NCBI GenBank assembly: GCA_903928895.1
Contig: CAIYSR010000037.1
Span: forward strand, 1 to 35,859
Direction: 5' to 3'
Source: an uncultured Rhodospirillales bacterium
GTDB taxonomy: Bacteria > Pseudomonadota > Alphaproteobacteria > Acetobacterales > Acetobacteraceae
DNA length: 35,859 nt
How positions within the stretch are numbered: the first letter of the stretch is position 1; the number at the start of each line of letters is the position of its first letter. This document shows positions 15,866 to 24,853 of this stretch, piece by piece. The notes below the pieces were generated by a model, which saw only the letters and a list, made by a program, of their open reading frames with translations, was not told the origin of the DNA and ran no database searches. The translations under genes were made by a program, and so were the position numbers.

Positions 15866-18226
15866 ATGGGCGAGACGATCCAGATTGGCGCGCGCCGCCA
15901 GCCACAGCAGATGCAGGCGCAGCGCCCTCGGGTGCGGCCGCTGCCGCAGAACATCAGCGAATGGAAGGCCATCGCGCTGCAGCGGCTGGGCTGGACGAGC
16001 AAGACCGCCGAGCAGGTTCAGGTCCATGCGGTGCTCGCCGAGGTGTCCGGGCGCATCCTGACCAGCAGCATGCGCGGTCAGGGCAGCAACAGCGCCGTGG
16101 CGACCCTGGAGCTGCGCAAAGGCGCGGGGGACGAGTTCAAGGCGTATCATGACCAGCGCACCGCCTTCGAGGCGGCGCCGGAGCGGACGCCGGAGATGGT
16201 GGCGGAGCTGAAAGCGGCCGCGCAGGGCTATATCGATCGTTTCGAGCTGCACGACAGGGCGCGCAAGCGCGATCCCAAGAACATCGCCAAGCGGGATGCC
16301 TGCGCGGCGACGATCAAGGAGCTGCACCGGTTCGAACTCGCGCAGCAGTTCGAGGGGCTGGGCACACCGCCCTGGGACAGCGCGCAATCGCTCAAGGCGG
16401 CCTCGCTGCGCACGTCGCTGGCAATCTCCACCCTGCCGCCGGGCGAGCAGAAGGTCGACAAGCTCGGCGAGAACACCGCCTCCCCGACGTTCTGGATCAA
16501 CAGCAAGAACGACCGCGGCGGCAAGGACAAGACCTACATCTTCAAGCCGGGCGCGACGGCGGAGGACCAGTGGGGGTTCCCGGATTTTGGCGAGCCGGCG
16601 CGCGAGGCGATGGCCGGGCGGGTTGCGGAGATGCTGAACGCCGGGATCGGGCTGTCGCTGCCGATGCCGATGCCGGAGACGCAGGTGGTCTCGGTCGGGC
16701 GGGAGAGCTTGCCGCCCGACTCGCTGGAGGCGTTGAAGCCGAGGATCGGCGACCAGGATTCCTATGTCGGCTCGGTGCAGCAGTTCACCCGCAGCGAGGG
16801 CAACCTGAAGTCGAGCAGTCGGGCGACGCGGGCGCAGATCCCGACCAGGGCGACGCAGGAGATGGCGATCCTGGACATCGTCACGCTCAACACCGATCGC
16901 CACGGCGGGAACTTCCTGCTCGATACCAGCGAGGATGGCGAGAAGCGGCTGCTGCCGATCGACCACGGGTTGAGCTTTCCGACGCGCGATGCGGCGGAAT
17001 TTCTGACCGCGAAAACCGGGACCAAGGCGAATGCGCTGATGCGGCTCCCCGGGGCGCACGAGGCCTTCTCGCCGGAGTTGCAACGATCCATCGCCGGGCT
17101 CGATCCGGACGCGATGGCCCAGGCACTGAAGCGCGAGCGGGAGACATTGAACCAGGCCCATCCCGGCACCGGGGCCACATTGTCCGACGAGTCGATCGAG
17201 CTGTCGCGCCGCTCGTCGATCTTCCTCAAGCGCGCGGCGAACCGGCTGACGCCGGCGGCGATCCAGGTGGCTCTCGCGGCCCACCATCCGGAGCTGTTCG
17301 ATCCGGCACTGGACGACGACGGCTTCAACGCACTGGCCGACCGCATCATCGGGGAGATGGAAGCCGACCAGGAGGGGTTGAAAGAGTATTTCCTGATGAG
17401 CCGCGAAATGCAGAGTGCCGTGGAACGCGAGCTCAAGGCGGCCGGCTGGGATATGGGCGATACCTCCGGCAGCCACTCGTTGCTGACCAACCCCGCGATC
17501 GCACTGAAGATATGGAAATCGGGCATCGGGCCGCAGCGACCGGAGCCTCGCGATGCCAACCGGCCCGCGATCGTACTGGACGCGCAGACGGATGCCGAGT
17601 TGCAGGCGGTGGCGCGGGCGTTTCCGAAGATGCGGATCACCGCCTCGGAAGCCGGCCGTCGGGACCTCATCGAGGACTGGCGCGAGTGGAACCAGCTCGG
17701 AGGCACGCGCGAAAAGGTGATCGCGGCGATGCGTCTGGTGGGCGCCCGCAATTCCGGCAAGCAGGATGCCGATGATCTCGGCAAGGCGTTGAAGCTGATC
17801 AAGCGCGGTGCGGCGATCCAGGCCGCGCTCGATGCCGATCAGACCGATATCGCCAAGGTGGACCTGGCCAATGCGATCCGGGCGGTGCGCCTGATCCTGG
17901 ATGCCCAGGCGCCGCGGGTGCGCGAGGCGACGGAGCAGGCGCTGGCGCCGTTCGACACGCTCGCAGCGGCGGACGGGGCGATGGACCCGCAGGCGGCGGC
18001 CGAGGCGAAGACGCAGCTGGTCGCTATGCTCGATGATCTGCTGGAAACCGGGCGGACGCGGCTGGTTGCCAAGCTCGACATCGCGCTGGCCGACGATGGC
18101 CTGGCCGAACGCATTCGGGAGCAGCTCGATGCGGCGCTGGACGAGGCACGCAACTACGGGCTCGGCTATGCCGCCGGACTGTTGCGGCTGCACCGGGCCG
18201 ACCTGGCTGATGCGAACGACGGATAG
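15866..18226 (+). CDS. Large protein with a PI4-kinase-type (PI3/PI4K-like) catalytic core
   Basis: In this 786-residue protein the centre carries a kinase core like eukaryotic type II PI 4-kinases and the plant PI4K-gamma/UbDK proteins. KTYIFKPGA carries the ATP-binding Lys227. GEPAREAMAGRVAEML is the following helix. AILDIVTLNTDRHGGNFLL is the catalytic loop (Asp344, His346, Asn349), and LLPIDHGLSFP holds the metal-binding Asp366. The ~220 N-terminal residues are charged and probably helical, and the ~400 C-terminal residues are helical with no family I recognise. There is no signal peptide or transmembrane segment. The motif order is full, so phosphotransfer activity is likely; the substrate (lipid, protein or nucleotide-derived) is unknown. 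It follows the 351-residue gene by 27 bases, with GGGAAG as ribosome binding site. It may be a secreted effector, a toxin-like enzyme or a defence component (inference). Confidence 0.8.
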   Translation: MGETIQIGARRQPQQMQAQRPRVRPLPQNISEWKAIALQRLGWTSKTAEQVQVHAVLAEVSGRILTSSMRGQGSNSAVATLELRKGAGDEFKAYHDQRTAFEAAPERTPEMVAELKAAAQGYIDRFELHDRARKRDPKNIAKRDACAATIKELHRFELAQQFEGLGTPPWDSAQSLKAASLRTSLAISTLPPGEQKVDKLGENTASPTFWINSKNDRGGKDKTYIFKPGATAEDQWGFPDFGEPAREAMAGRVAEMLNAGIGLSLPMPMPETQVVSVGRESLPPDSLEALKPRIGDQDSYVGSVQQFTRSEGNLKSSSRATRAQIPTRATQEMAILDIVTLNTDRHGGNFLLDTSEDGEKRLLPIDHGLSFPTRDAAEFLTAKTGTKANALMRLPGAHEAFSPELQRSIAGLDPDAMAQALKRERETLNQAHPGTGATLSDESIELSRRSSIFLKRAANRLTPAAIQVALAAHHPELFDPALDDDGFNALADRIIGEMEADQEGLKEYFLMSREMQSAVERELKAAGWDMGDTSGSHSLLTNPAIALKIWKSGIGPQRPEPRDANRPAIVLDAQTDAELQAVARAFPKMRITASEAGRRDLIEDWREWNQLGGTREKVIAAMRLVGARNSGKQDADDLGKALKLIKRGAAIQAALDADQTDIAKVDLANAIRAVRLILDAQAPRVREATEQALAPFDTLAAADGAMDPQAAAEAKTQLVAMLDDLLETGRTRLVAKLDIALADDGLAERIREQLDAALDEARNYGLGYAAGLLRLHRADLADANDG

Positions 18227-18383
18227 CACCGCACGCAACGGCCGGCCGTCCCATCATCATCCACCGCCTCGCCAGGTCCACAAAACCGGAACCGGGGGCT
18301 CAGCCCGCCACGGGTCGATCGAACGCGCCGCTTGCGCGGTGACGGCAGCGCCCGCCGTGCCTGCCTCCCGCCTCTCCCCCGGC

Positions 18384-19505
18384 TCAGGATTGTGCGTCGG
18401 GCGAGAGCAGGATGCAGCTGGTTCGGGATTTGGCGAGGCGTTCGCAGGCGGCGGCGGCACTGGCACGCGAGAGTCCGGTCAGCCGCGCGCGATAGAGGGT
18501 GGCGTTGGCTTGTTTGACGGCGCCGATGGCGGGGCGGGCCTGGGCGAGTTGGTCGGCGGCATTGCGCTTGGCGGTTTCCGCCGCGCCGCGGGCCTGGGTT
18601 TCGTTGGCGAAGGCGCCGACCTGGATGGCCCAGGTGCCGGTGCGCGGGCTGTTCGGCGGCAGCGGCATGGTATCGGCCATGGCGGGCGAGACGAGGTGGA
18701 ACCCGCCGCGGGGGGCGGTCGGGGCGGTATTGGTCGCGATCATCACTGGTGCGACCGGCGGTACCGGCAGGTCGGCCGACTGGACCGGCACGCGGGCGAA
18801 GCTGTTGCGGCTGAGGTTGCGGTTGTCGGCCAGCGCGACCGGCGCCTGTACCGGCGTGGAACGGCGCGGACCCGACGGGATGTTGATCGGGAGCTGCGCA
18901 TATTGCGGCGCGCTGGCGATGCGCTGCGGCCTGGTATCGCCGATCGCGGCACCGACCCGGGCAACGTAGCGGCGGGTTTCGTCGGGCAGGCCGCGGCGGC
19001 GGATCAGGTAGTCCTCCAGGCGCCCGGGGCCGGCATTATAGGCCGCGAGGAAGCCGGGCGTGCCATAGACGTCGTAGAGTTCGCGCAGATAGGCGGTGCC
19101 GGCCATGATGTTGTCGTGCGGATCATAGGGGTCCTCGCCGAGGCTGTAGCGGGCGCGCAGCTCGTCATAGGTGGCCGGCATCACCTGCATCAGCCCCATG
19201 GCGCCGGCGTGGGAGGTGATCAGGGTGCCGTTCTCATACATGCGTCCCCCGGATTCCTGGCGCATGACCTCGCGCACCCATTTCTCCGGCACGTCGTACT
19301 TGGCCGCGGCCTCGACGATATAGGGCCCCCACGGATCGCCGGCGGGGCCGGGGGCGGTATAGCTGCGCTTGGCCCGCGCGACATACTCCGCCGCCTCCTG
19401 CGTCGGGCTGACCGGCCGCTGGGTCGAACAGGCCGCGAGCGCACACAGCGCCACCAGACTGAACAAAAGGCGCGGAAAACCGGCGCGGATCGGGCGGGCT
19501 GACAT
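18384..19505 (-). CDS. Lytic transglycosylase lipoprotein (SLT domain) with C-terminal SPOR domain
   Basis: The 373-residue protein cleaves peptidoglycan glycan strands. It has a lipoprotein signal peptide with lipobox LAAC (Cys26) and an SLT domain at ~55-175: catalytic Glu84 in MRQESGG, then GAMGLMQVMPATY, NIMAGTAYLRELY and AAYNAGPGR. A Pro/Thr-rich linker follows, then a SPOR domain from TWAIQVGAF to the end. Like the D,D-carboxypeptidase in this window, it joins a cell-wall enzyme to a septal SPOR domain, so a role in cell division or daughter-cell separation is plausible. The 157 bases between its stop and the kinase gene hold no visible gene. Confidence 0.94.
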   Translation of the reverse strand: MSARPIRAGFPRLLFSLVALCALAACSTQRPVSPTQEAAEYVARAKRSYTAPGPAGDPWGPYIVEAAAKYDVPEKWVREVMRQESGGRMYENGTLITSHAGAMGLMQVMPATYDELRARYSLGEDPYDPHDNIMAGTAYLRELYDVYGTPGFLAAYNAGPGRLEDYLIRRRGLPDETRRYVARVGAAIGDTRPQRIASAPQYAQLPINIPSGPRRSTPVQAPVALADNRNLSRNSFARVPVQSADLPVPPVAPVMIATNTAPTAPRGGFHLVSPAMADTMPLPPNSPRTGTWAIQVGAFANETQARGAAETAKRNAADQLAQARPAIGAVKQANATLYRARLTGLSRASAAAACERLAKSRTSCILLSPDAQS

Positions 19506-19755
19506 GCGGCACGGGCCTCCGTCGTGGTGCGGCTCGGGTGTCGCCGCGAGGACACGGCGGCCGGGCGGCCGTCGCTTCGGTGATTGCCACGCATTCCTGA
19601 CCGTAAAACACAGGAAGCGCCGCTAACTCCTTATACCAACACCAGGATCAAGGCAACATTACGATCAATTCAGCCGTGATCCGGCCTCGCTCCATGCAAC
19701 GCCGACGCAATCATGCTATTCAGTGCGCCGAGCGACGATCCTGAGGAGTCCCACG

Positions 19756-20241
19756 ATGCGCCAGCCCGCCCTCGCACTTGCCCCGCTCGCGGTGGCCCTG
19801 AGCCTGACGTTCGGCCTGGTCGCCTGTGCGCCCACCAACACCAACAGCACCTATACCAGCCAGGATATCGGCCGTACCGCAAGCATCAGCTACGGCGTGA
19901 TCGTCTCGATGCGCGATGTCGAGGTGCAGGGCCGGCCGACCGGCGTCGGCACCCTCGGCGGCGCCGCGGTCGGCGCCACTGCCGGCAGCCTGATCGGCCG
20001 CGGCGACCCGCGCGCCAACATCGTCGGCGCCATCTTCGGCGCCATCGTCGGCGGCGTCGCCGGCAACGCAATCGAGCGATCGGCCAGCACCGGCGCCGCG
20101 ATCGAGTTCATCATCCGCGAGGACGACGGGCAGACCATCTCGGTGGTACAGACCAACGAGGACGGCTTCCGCCCCGGCGAACGCGTGGTTCTCACCCGCG
20201 GCGCCCGCACCCGCCTGCAACGCGCCGCGCCAGGCGTCTGA
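19756..20241 (+). CDS. Glycine-zipper outer-membrane lipoprotein (SlyB/Pcp-like)
   Basis: The 161-residue protein begins with a signal peptide ending in the lipobox LVAC, then a short Thr/Ser-rich segment. A glycine-zipper 2TM domain follows: GGAAVGATAGSLIG and IVGAIFGAIVGGVAGNAIE. The C-terminal beta region, ending ERVVLTRGARTRL, is the usual SlyB-like tail. Such lipoproteins sit in the outer membrane and are linked to envelope integrity; the exact role is unknown. The start at 19756 is set by TGAGGAG at 19742-19748. The 250 bases before it contain only a weak promoter-like TATTCA at 19717. It converges on the P1 peptidase gene. Confidence 0.88.
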   Translation: MRQPALALAPLAVALSLTFGLVACAPTNTNSTYTSQDIGRTASISYGVIVSMRDVEVQGRPTGVGTLGGAAVGATAGSLIGRGDPRANIVGAIFGAIVGGVAGNAIERSASTGAAIEFIIREDDGQTISVVQTNEDGFRPGERVVLTRGARTRLQRAAPGV

Positions 20242-20255
20242 TTCAGACCGGGGGT

Positions 20256-21365
20256 CTAACCCCCCCGCCCGTGCTTCCGCATGACCTCTTGCAGCCGATC
20301 GAGCGGCAAGGCATGCGAAATCCGCCCGCGCTGCCCGATCATGGTTTCCGCACCCGTCATCGCGTTCAGGATCGCCTCCTCCGTCGCCTCCGCCGCCGCC
20401 TCGAACAGCGCGGTCATGCCGGGCGGCGCGATCATGCGGACGTCGCTCACCCCGGCCTCGGCCGCGATGCGGTTGCCGGTGGAAAAGGCGAGGAAGATGT
20501 CGCCGCTGCCGTTGCCGCCGATCCCGCCGACCCAGGCGAGCCCGGTGGTGGCGCGCCGCGCCAGCCGCTGGCACTGGATCGGCAGCAGCGGCGCGTCGGT
20601 GGCGAGCACCACGATGATCGACCCCGCCTCGCCCGGATCGGCGCGGTAGGACGGCACCGCGTCGGTGCCGATTTCGCGCCCCACCGGCACGCCATCGACC
20701 CGCAGCAGGGCGCGCTCGCCGTAGTTGGCCTGCACCAGCGCGCCGACCGTGTACGCGACCCCGTCGACGCTGACGACGCGTGACGCGGTGCCGCTGCCGC
20801 CCTTGAATTCGTGACAGTTCATGCCGGTACCGCCGCCAACATTGCCCTCGGCGATCGGCCCCGAGGCGGCGCTGTCCATCGCCGCCAGCGCGAGTTCGAC
20901 GGTCACCGGAAAGCTGGCGCTGTCGGACAGCCAGCCATCATAGGTCTCCGCCGCGACCGGCAGGTGCCATGGCTGCGGCGCGTTGTCGCGCACTGCCAGG
21001 GCGCAGATCGCATCGCGCACCAGGCCGACCGAATAGGTGTTGGTGATGCAGATCGGCGCGCTGATCAGCCCCTGCTCCGCGATCCAGGCCAGCCCCGTCA
21101 TTTCGCCGTTGCCGTTGAACGAATGGGCGCCGGCGAACACCCAGTTGCTCCAGATATCCTCCCCCGCCGGCCAGATCGCCGTCACCCCGGTGCGCACCAC
21201 GCTCGGCGTGTCGTGGATCATCGTGGCATAGCCGACCTTGACGCCGGCGACATCGGTGATCGCGTTCCACCGCCCCGGCGGCAGCCGGCCGGTGACGATG
21301 CCGAGGTCGCGCAGCCGCGCGCGGCCCGGCGCGGCCAGAGGGACGGCAAGCGGGGCATGTTGCAT
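20256..21365 (-). CDS. P1 family aminopeptidase (DmpA/BapA-like, self-processing Ntn hydrolase)
   Basis: The 369-residue enzyme is close in length to L-aminopeptidase D-Ala-esterase DmpA (375 residues). Family signatures are NVGGGTGMNCHEFKGGSG and VGALVQANYGER, with GSIIVVLATDAPLLP, where Gly248-Ser249 matches the self-cleavage site that makes Ser249 the N-terminal nucleophile (Ser250 in DmpA). Substrates in the family include small peptides with N-terminal D- or beta-amino acids. The start at 21365 is preceded by GGAG; an in-frame ATG at 21431 would add 22 unrelated residues. It is divergent from the substrate-binding protein gene, 86 bases away, so the import of a peptide and its hydrolysis could be linked (inference). 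Confidence 0.92.
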   Translation of the reverse strand: MQHAPLAVPLAAPGRARLRDLGIVTGRLPPGRWNAITDVAGVKVGYATMIHDTPSVVRTGVTAIWPAGEDIWSNWVFAGAHSFNGNGEMTGLAWIAEQGLISAPICITNTYSVGLVRDAICALAVRDNAPQPWHLPVAAETYDGWLSDSASFPVTVELALAAMDSAASGPIAEGNVGGGTGMNCHEFKGGSGTASRVVSVDGVAYTVGALVQANYGERALLRVDGVPVGREIGTDAVPSYRADPGEAGSIIVVLATDAPLLPIQCQRLARRATTGLAWVGGIGGNGSGDIFLAFSTGNRIAAEAGVSDVRMIAPPGMTALFEAAAEATEEAILNAMTGAETMIGQRGRISHALPLDRLQEVMRKHGRGG

Positions 21366-21451
21366 TTTGCTACTCCAGGGTTGTCGCCCAAGCCTCCCAC
21401 GGCGCCGCCGAACTGGTCTATAGCAGCACAAAGACCGAGGAGACGCCGCCG

Positions 21452-23032
21452 ATGAAACGCCGCACTTTCCTGGCCACCGCCGCCAGCAGCCTCGCCGCCC
21501 CGGCCCTGGCGCAGAGCCCGGGCGCCCGCACCCTCGTATTCGTGCCGCAGGCCAACCTCACCAGCCTCGATCCGATCTGGACCACCGCCACCGTCACCCG
21601 CAACTACGGCTTCATGGTGTTCGACACCCTGTTCGGGCTCGACGCCGCGCTCGAGCCCTCGCCGCAGATGGTCGAGGGCTTCACCGTCGAGCAGGACGGC
21701 AAATTATGGACGATGAAGCTGCGCGACGGCCTCGCCTTCCATGACGGCAGCAAGGTGCTGGCGCGCGATTGCGTCGCCTCGCTGCGCCGCTGGATGCAGC
21801 GCGACGGCGTCGGCCAGACCATCGCCGCGCGGATGGATGCGCTGGAAGCCCCGGACGACCGCACGCTGGTCTTCCGCCTGCGCAAGCCCTTCCCTTCCCT
21901 CCCCTTCGCCCTGGCCAAGACCCAGCCGAGCCCGCCCTTCATCATGCCCGAGCGCATCGCCACCGCGGTCGATGCGTCCAAGCAGATCGGCGAGGTCGTC
22001 GGCAGCGGCCCGTTCCGCTTCGAGGCGCGCGAATATGATTCCGGCGCCAAGGCGGTGTTCACCAAATTCGCCGCCTACCAGCCGCGCCACGGCACCCCCT
22101 CCTTCACCGCCGGGGCCAAGAACGTGCTGGTCGATCGGGTCGAATGGACCGTCATCCCCGATCCCTCCACCGCCAACAACGCGCTGCGCTCGGGCGCGGT
22201 CGACTGGATCGAGATCCCGCTGCCCGACCTGATCGCCCAGCTGAAGGCCGACCGCAACGTCGTCGTCGACCGGCTCGATCCGTTCGGCCTCTATCCGGTG
22301 CTGCGCCCGAACATGGCCGTGGCACCCACCGACAACCGCCTGCTGCGCCGCGCGATCCTGGCGGCGATCCGCCCGGTCGATGTCATGCAGTCCTTCATGG
22401 GCGACGATGCGGCGAGCTACACCGCCCCGATCGGCTGCTTCCTCAAGGGCACCGCCTACGAGAACGACGCCGGCATGGACATCGTCGGCGGCGGCAAGCC
22501 CGATGCCGAGGTCAAGGCCATGCTGAAGGACGCCGGCTACAACGGCGAGCGGGTGGTGCTGATGCATCCGACCGACCAGCCTTTCTACGACGCGATGAGC
22601 CAGGTCTGCGCCGCCCGGCTCAAGCAGGTCGGCCTCAATCTCGACGACCAGGCGATGGATTGGGGCACCGTGGTGCAGCGCCGGGCCAAGCGCGATCCAC
22701 TGGACAAGGGCGGCTGGTCGCTGTTCTGCACCTCCTTCCCTGGCGCCGACTACGTCGATCCGCTCAGCGCGCCGGGCATGCGCACCAATGGCGCCAAGGG
22801 CTGGTACGGCGCCCCCGATATCCCCCGCATCGAGGCCCTGCGCGAGGCCTGGATCGACAGCGCCGAGCCGGCCGAGAAAAAGCGCCTGGCCCGCGAGATC
22901 CAGGCCGCCGTGTTCGAGGAGGCGCTGTTCGTCCCGCTCGGCAACTACCGCCAGTCCGCCGCCTGGCGCAAATCCCTCAGCGGCCACCTCAAGGGACCGG
23001 TCCCGGTGTTCTGGAACGTAGCCAAGGCATGA
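21452..23032 (+). CDS. ABC transporter substrate-binding protein, family 5 (peptide/nickel type)
   Basis: The 526-residue protein starts with MKRRTFLATAASSLAAPALA, a Tat-like signal peptide (RRTFL). The family 5 lobes follow, with SLDPIWTTATVTRNYGFMVFD near the N-terminus, WTMKLRDGLAFHDGSKV, and EIPLPDLIAQL. These proteins capture peptides or related solutes in the periplasm for a Dpp/Opp-type transporter. No permease or ATPase lies beside it, so it is an orphan binding protein here. Its stop overlaps the GST start (ATGA), implying translational coupling. GAGGAG lies before the ATG. Confidence 0.93.
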   Translation: MKRRTFLATAASSLAAPALAQSPGARTLVFVPQANLTSLDPIWTTATVTRNYGFMVFDTLFGLDAALEPSPQMVEGFTVEQDGKLWTMKLRDGLAFHDGSKVLARDCVASLRRWMQRDGVGQTIAARMDALEAPDDRTLVFRLRKPFPSLPFALAKTQPSPPFIMPERIATAVDASKQIGEVVGSGPFRFEAREYDSGAKAVFTKFAAYQPRHGTPSFTAGAKNVLVDRVEWTVIPDPSTANNALRSGAVDWIEIPLPDLIAQLKADRNVVVDRLDPFGLYPVLRPNMAVAPTDNRLLRRAILAAIRPVDVMQSFMGDDAASYTAPIGCFLKGTAYENDAGMDIVGGGKPDAEVKAMLKDAGYNGERVVLMHPTDQPFYDAMSQVCAARLKQVGLNLDDQAMDWGTVVQRRAKRDPLDKGGWSLFCTSFPGADYVDPLSAPGMRTNGAKGWYGAPDIPRIEALREAWIDSAEPAEKKRLAREIQAAVFEEALFVPLGNYRQSAAWRKSLSGHLKGPVPVFWNVAKA

Positions 23033-23637
23033 TCACCGTTCATGGCTACGCGCCTTCGGGCAATTGCTGGAAAGTCGCGCAGATCCTGCGCCTGACCGGC
23101 CACGCCTTCCGCTGGGTCGAGGTCGACAGCAACCGCGGCGAAACCCGCACGGCGAACTTCCTCGCTCTCAACCCGGCCGGCAAGATCCCGACCGTGGTGC
23201 TGAAGGACGGCGCGGTGATCACCGAGTCGAACGCCATCCTGGCCCATTTCGCCGAAGGCACCGCCTTCCTGCCGCCCCCCGGCCTGGCGCGGACGCGGGT
23301 GTTCGAGTGGCTGTTCTTCGAGCAGTACAGCCACGAGCCCAATATCGCGGTGGCCCGCAACATCGTCAGCTTCCTGCGCGCCGCCGCGGCCAATGCCGAC
23401 CGGCTGGAGCAATGCCGCATCGGCGGCGAGCGCGCGCTCGGCGTGATGGAGCGGCGGCTGGCCCAGCATGACTGGCTCGCCGGCCCCGGCCCGACCATCG
23501 CCGACATCGCCTTGCTCGCCTACACCCAGGCCGCCGACGAAGGCGGCTTCGACCTCGCGCGCTGGCCCGGCGTGCGTGCCTGGGTCGCCCGCGGTCTCGC
23601 CTTGCCGGGCCTCACCCCCCTGCCCCGCGCGTCCTGA
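23029..23637 (+). CDS. Glutathione S-transferase family protein
   Basis: The 202-residue protein has the thioredoxin-like N-terminal domain: YAPSGNCWKVAQILRL with a likely active Ser, then NPAGKIPTVVL and ITESNAIL, the glutathione-binding cis-Pro and Glu-Ser motifs. A helical C-terminal domain follows, with GPTIADIALLAYT. It probably conjugates or reduces a small molecule with glutathione. The start codon overlaps the stop of the preceding binding-protein gene. That coupling suggests a shared physiological task, not defined by the sequence. Confidence 0.92.
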   Translation: MITVHGYAPSGNCWKVAQILRLTGHAFRWVEVDSNRGETRTANFLALNPAGKIPTVVLKDGAVITESNAILAHFAEGTAFLPPPGLARTRVFEWLFFEQYSHEPNIAVARNIVSFLRAAAANADRLEQCRIGGERALGVMERRLAQHDWLAGPGPTIADIALLAYTQAADEGGFDLARWPGVRAWVARGLALPGLTPLPRAS

Positions 23638-23752
23638 GCCGCCCCGCATCCCACCCTCGCGCGCCCACCATATTCCGGCCCAGGCGCGCCGATGATAGCC
23701 TCCCCGCCTCTCTCTCCCCGGCCGCAAGGCGCCCACCGCACCGGAGCCCCGC

Positions 23753-24823
23753 ATGAGCAAGACCTATCGCATCGCCGTGATCCCCGGTGACGGCATCGGC
23801 AAGGAAACCACCCCCGAGGGCCTGCGGGTGCTCGACGCCGCGGCGCGGCGCTTCGGCTTCAACCTCACGCTCGACCACTACGACTGGTCCTGCGAGACCT
23901 ACAAAAAGACCGGCAAGATGATGCCCGATGACGGGCTCGACCAGGTCCGCGGCTCCGACAGCATCTTCCTCGGCGCCGTCGGCTGGCCCGGCGTGCCCGA
24001 CCATATCTCGCTGTGGGGCCTGCTGATCCCCTTCCGCCGCAGCTTCGACCAATATGTGAATCTCCGGCCCTGTCGCCTGATGCCGGGCGCCGTCACGCCG
24101 CTGGCCGGGCGCACCGAGAAGGACATCGATTTCTACGTCGTGCGCGAAAACACCGAGGGCGAATACTCCTCCTCCGGCGGCCGCCATTTCGAGGGCACCG
24201 ACCGCGAATTCGTCTCCCAGATGACGGTGATGACCCGCACGGGCGTCGACCGCATCCTCAAATACGCCTTCGAACTGGCCATGACCCGCCCGCGTAAGAA
24301 GGTCACCTCGGCCACCAAATCCAACGGCATCACCTTCACCATGCCGTACTGGGACGAGCGTTTCGCCCTGATGGGCAAGAACTACCCCGAAATCGCCACC
24401 GACCAGTTCCACATCGACATCCTCTGCGCCCATCTCGTCCAGCATCCCGACTGGTTCGACGTGCTGGTCGGCTCCAACCTGTTCGGCGACATCCTCTCCG
24501 ACCTCGGCCCCGCCGTCGCCGGCTCCATCGGCATCGCCCCCTCGGCCAACATCAACCCCGAGCGCATCTATCCCTCGATGTTCGAACCCGTGCACGGCTC
24601 CGCACCCGACATCGCCGGGCGCTTCATCTGCAACCCGATCGGGCAGATCTGGTCGGGCGCGATGATGCTGGAGCACATCGGCGAACCCGCCGCCGCCAAG
24701 GCCATTGTCGACGCCATCGAGACCCTGCTGCGCGACGGCGGCCCGCGCACGCGGGACATGGGCGGCCAGGCCGGCACCGTCGAAGTCGGCAAGGCGCTGG
24801 CGGAGATCGTCGCCGCCGGTTAA
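23753..24823 (+). CDS. Tartrate dehydrogenase / D-malate dehydrogenase (TtuC/DmlA family)
   Basis: The 356-residue NAD-dependent beta-decarboxylating dehydrogenase belongs to the isocitrate/isopropylmalate dehydrogenase superfamily. Seen: IAVIPGDGIGKETTPEG at the N-terminus, VRENTEGEYSSSGGRH with the substrate-loop Arg, and TKSNGITFTMPYWDERF. Next come the metal Asp in NLFGDILSDLGPAVAG, SANINPER, and FEPVHGSAPDIAGR. The pattern after ENTEGEYS and the length match tartrate/D-malate enzymes better than leucine-pathway LeuB, but LeuB-like activity is not excluded. GGAGC lies just before the ATG. A small unknown gene follows after 30 bases. Confidence 0.88.
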   Translation: MSKTYRIAVIPGDGIGKETTPEGLRVLDAAARRFGFNLTLDHYDWSCETYKKTGKMMPDDGLDQVRGSDSIFLGAVGWPGVPDHISLWGLLIPFRRSFDQYVNLRPCRLMPGAVTPLAGRTEKDIDFYVVRENTEGEYSSSGGRHFEGTDREFVSQMTVMTRTGVDRILKYAFELAMTRPRKKVTSATKSNGITFTMPYWDERFALMGKNYPEIATDQFHIDILCAHLVQHPDWFDVLVGSNLFGDILSDLGPAVAGSIGIAPSANINPERIYPSMFEPVHGSAPDIAGRFICNPIGQIWSGAMMLEHIGEPAAAKAIVDAIETLLRDGGPRTRDMGGQAGTVEVGKALAEIVAAG

Positions 24824-24853
24824 ACTCGGCGACGGACCAGGGAACAGGCGAGC

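Noticed and set aside
16881-16975. HipA-type toxin assignment for the kinase
   Set aside because: The catalytic loop NTDRHGGN with IDHGLSFP fits PI4K/UbDK-type enzymes better than the HipA loop, and no HipB-like antitoxin gene overlaps it.
15473-18238. Minus-strand open frame of 921 codons opposite the kinase operon
   Set aside because: It is longer than the plus-strand gene but Arg/Gly/Leu-rich and without motifs. The plus strand shows the complete PI4K-like motif set and proper ribosome binding sites.
20245-20257. Small hairpin AGACC-GGG-GGTCT between convergent genes as a terminator
   Set aside because: The stem has only five bases, with no T-run, and overlaps the P1 peptidase stop. It is too weak to call.
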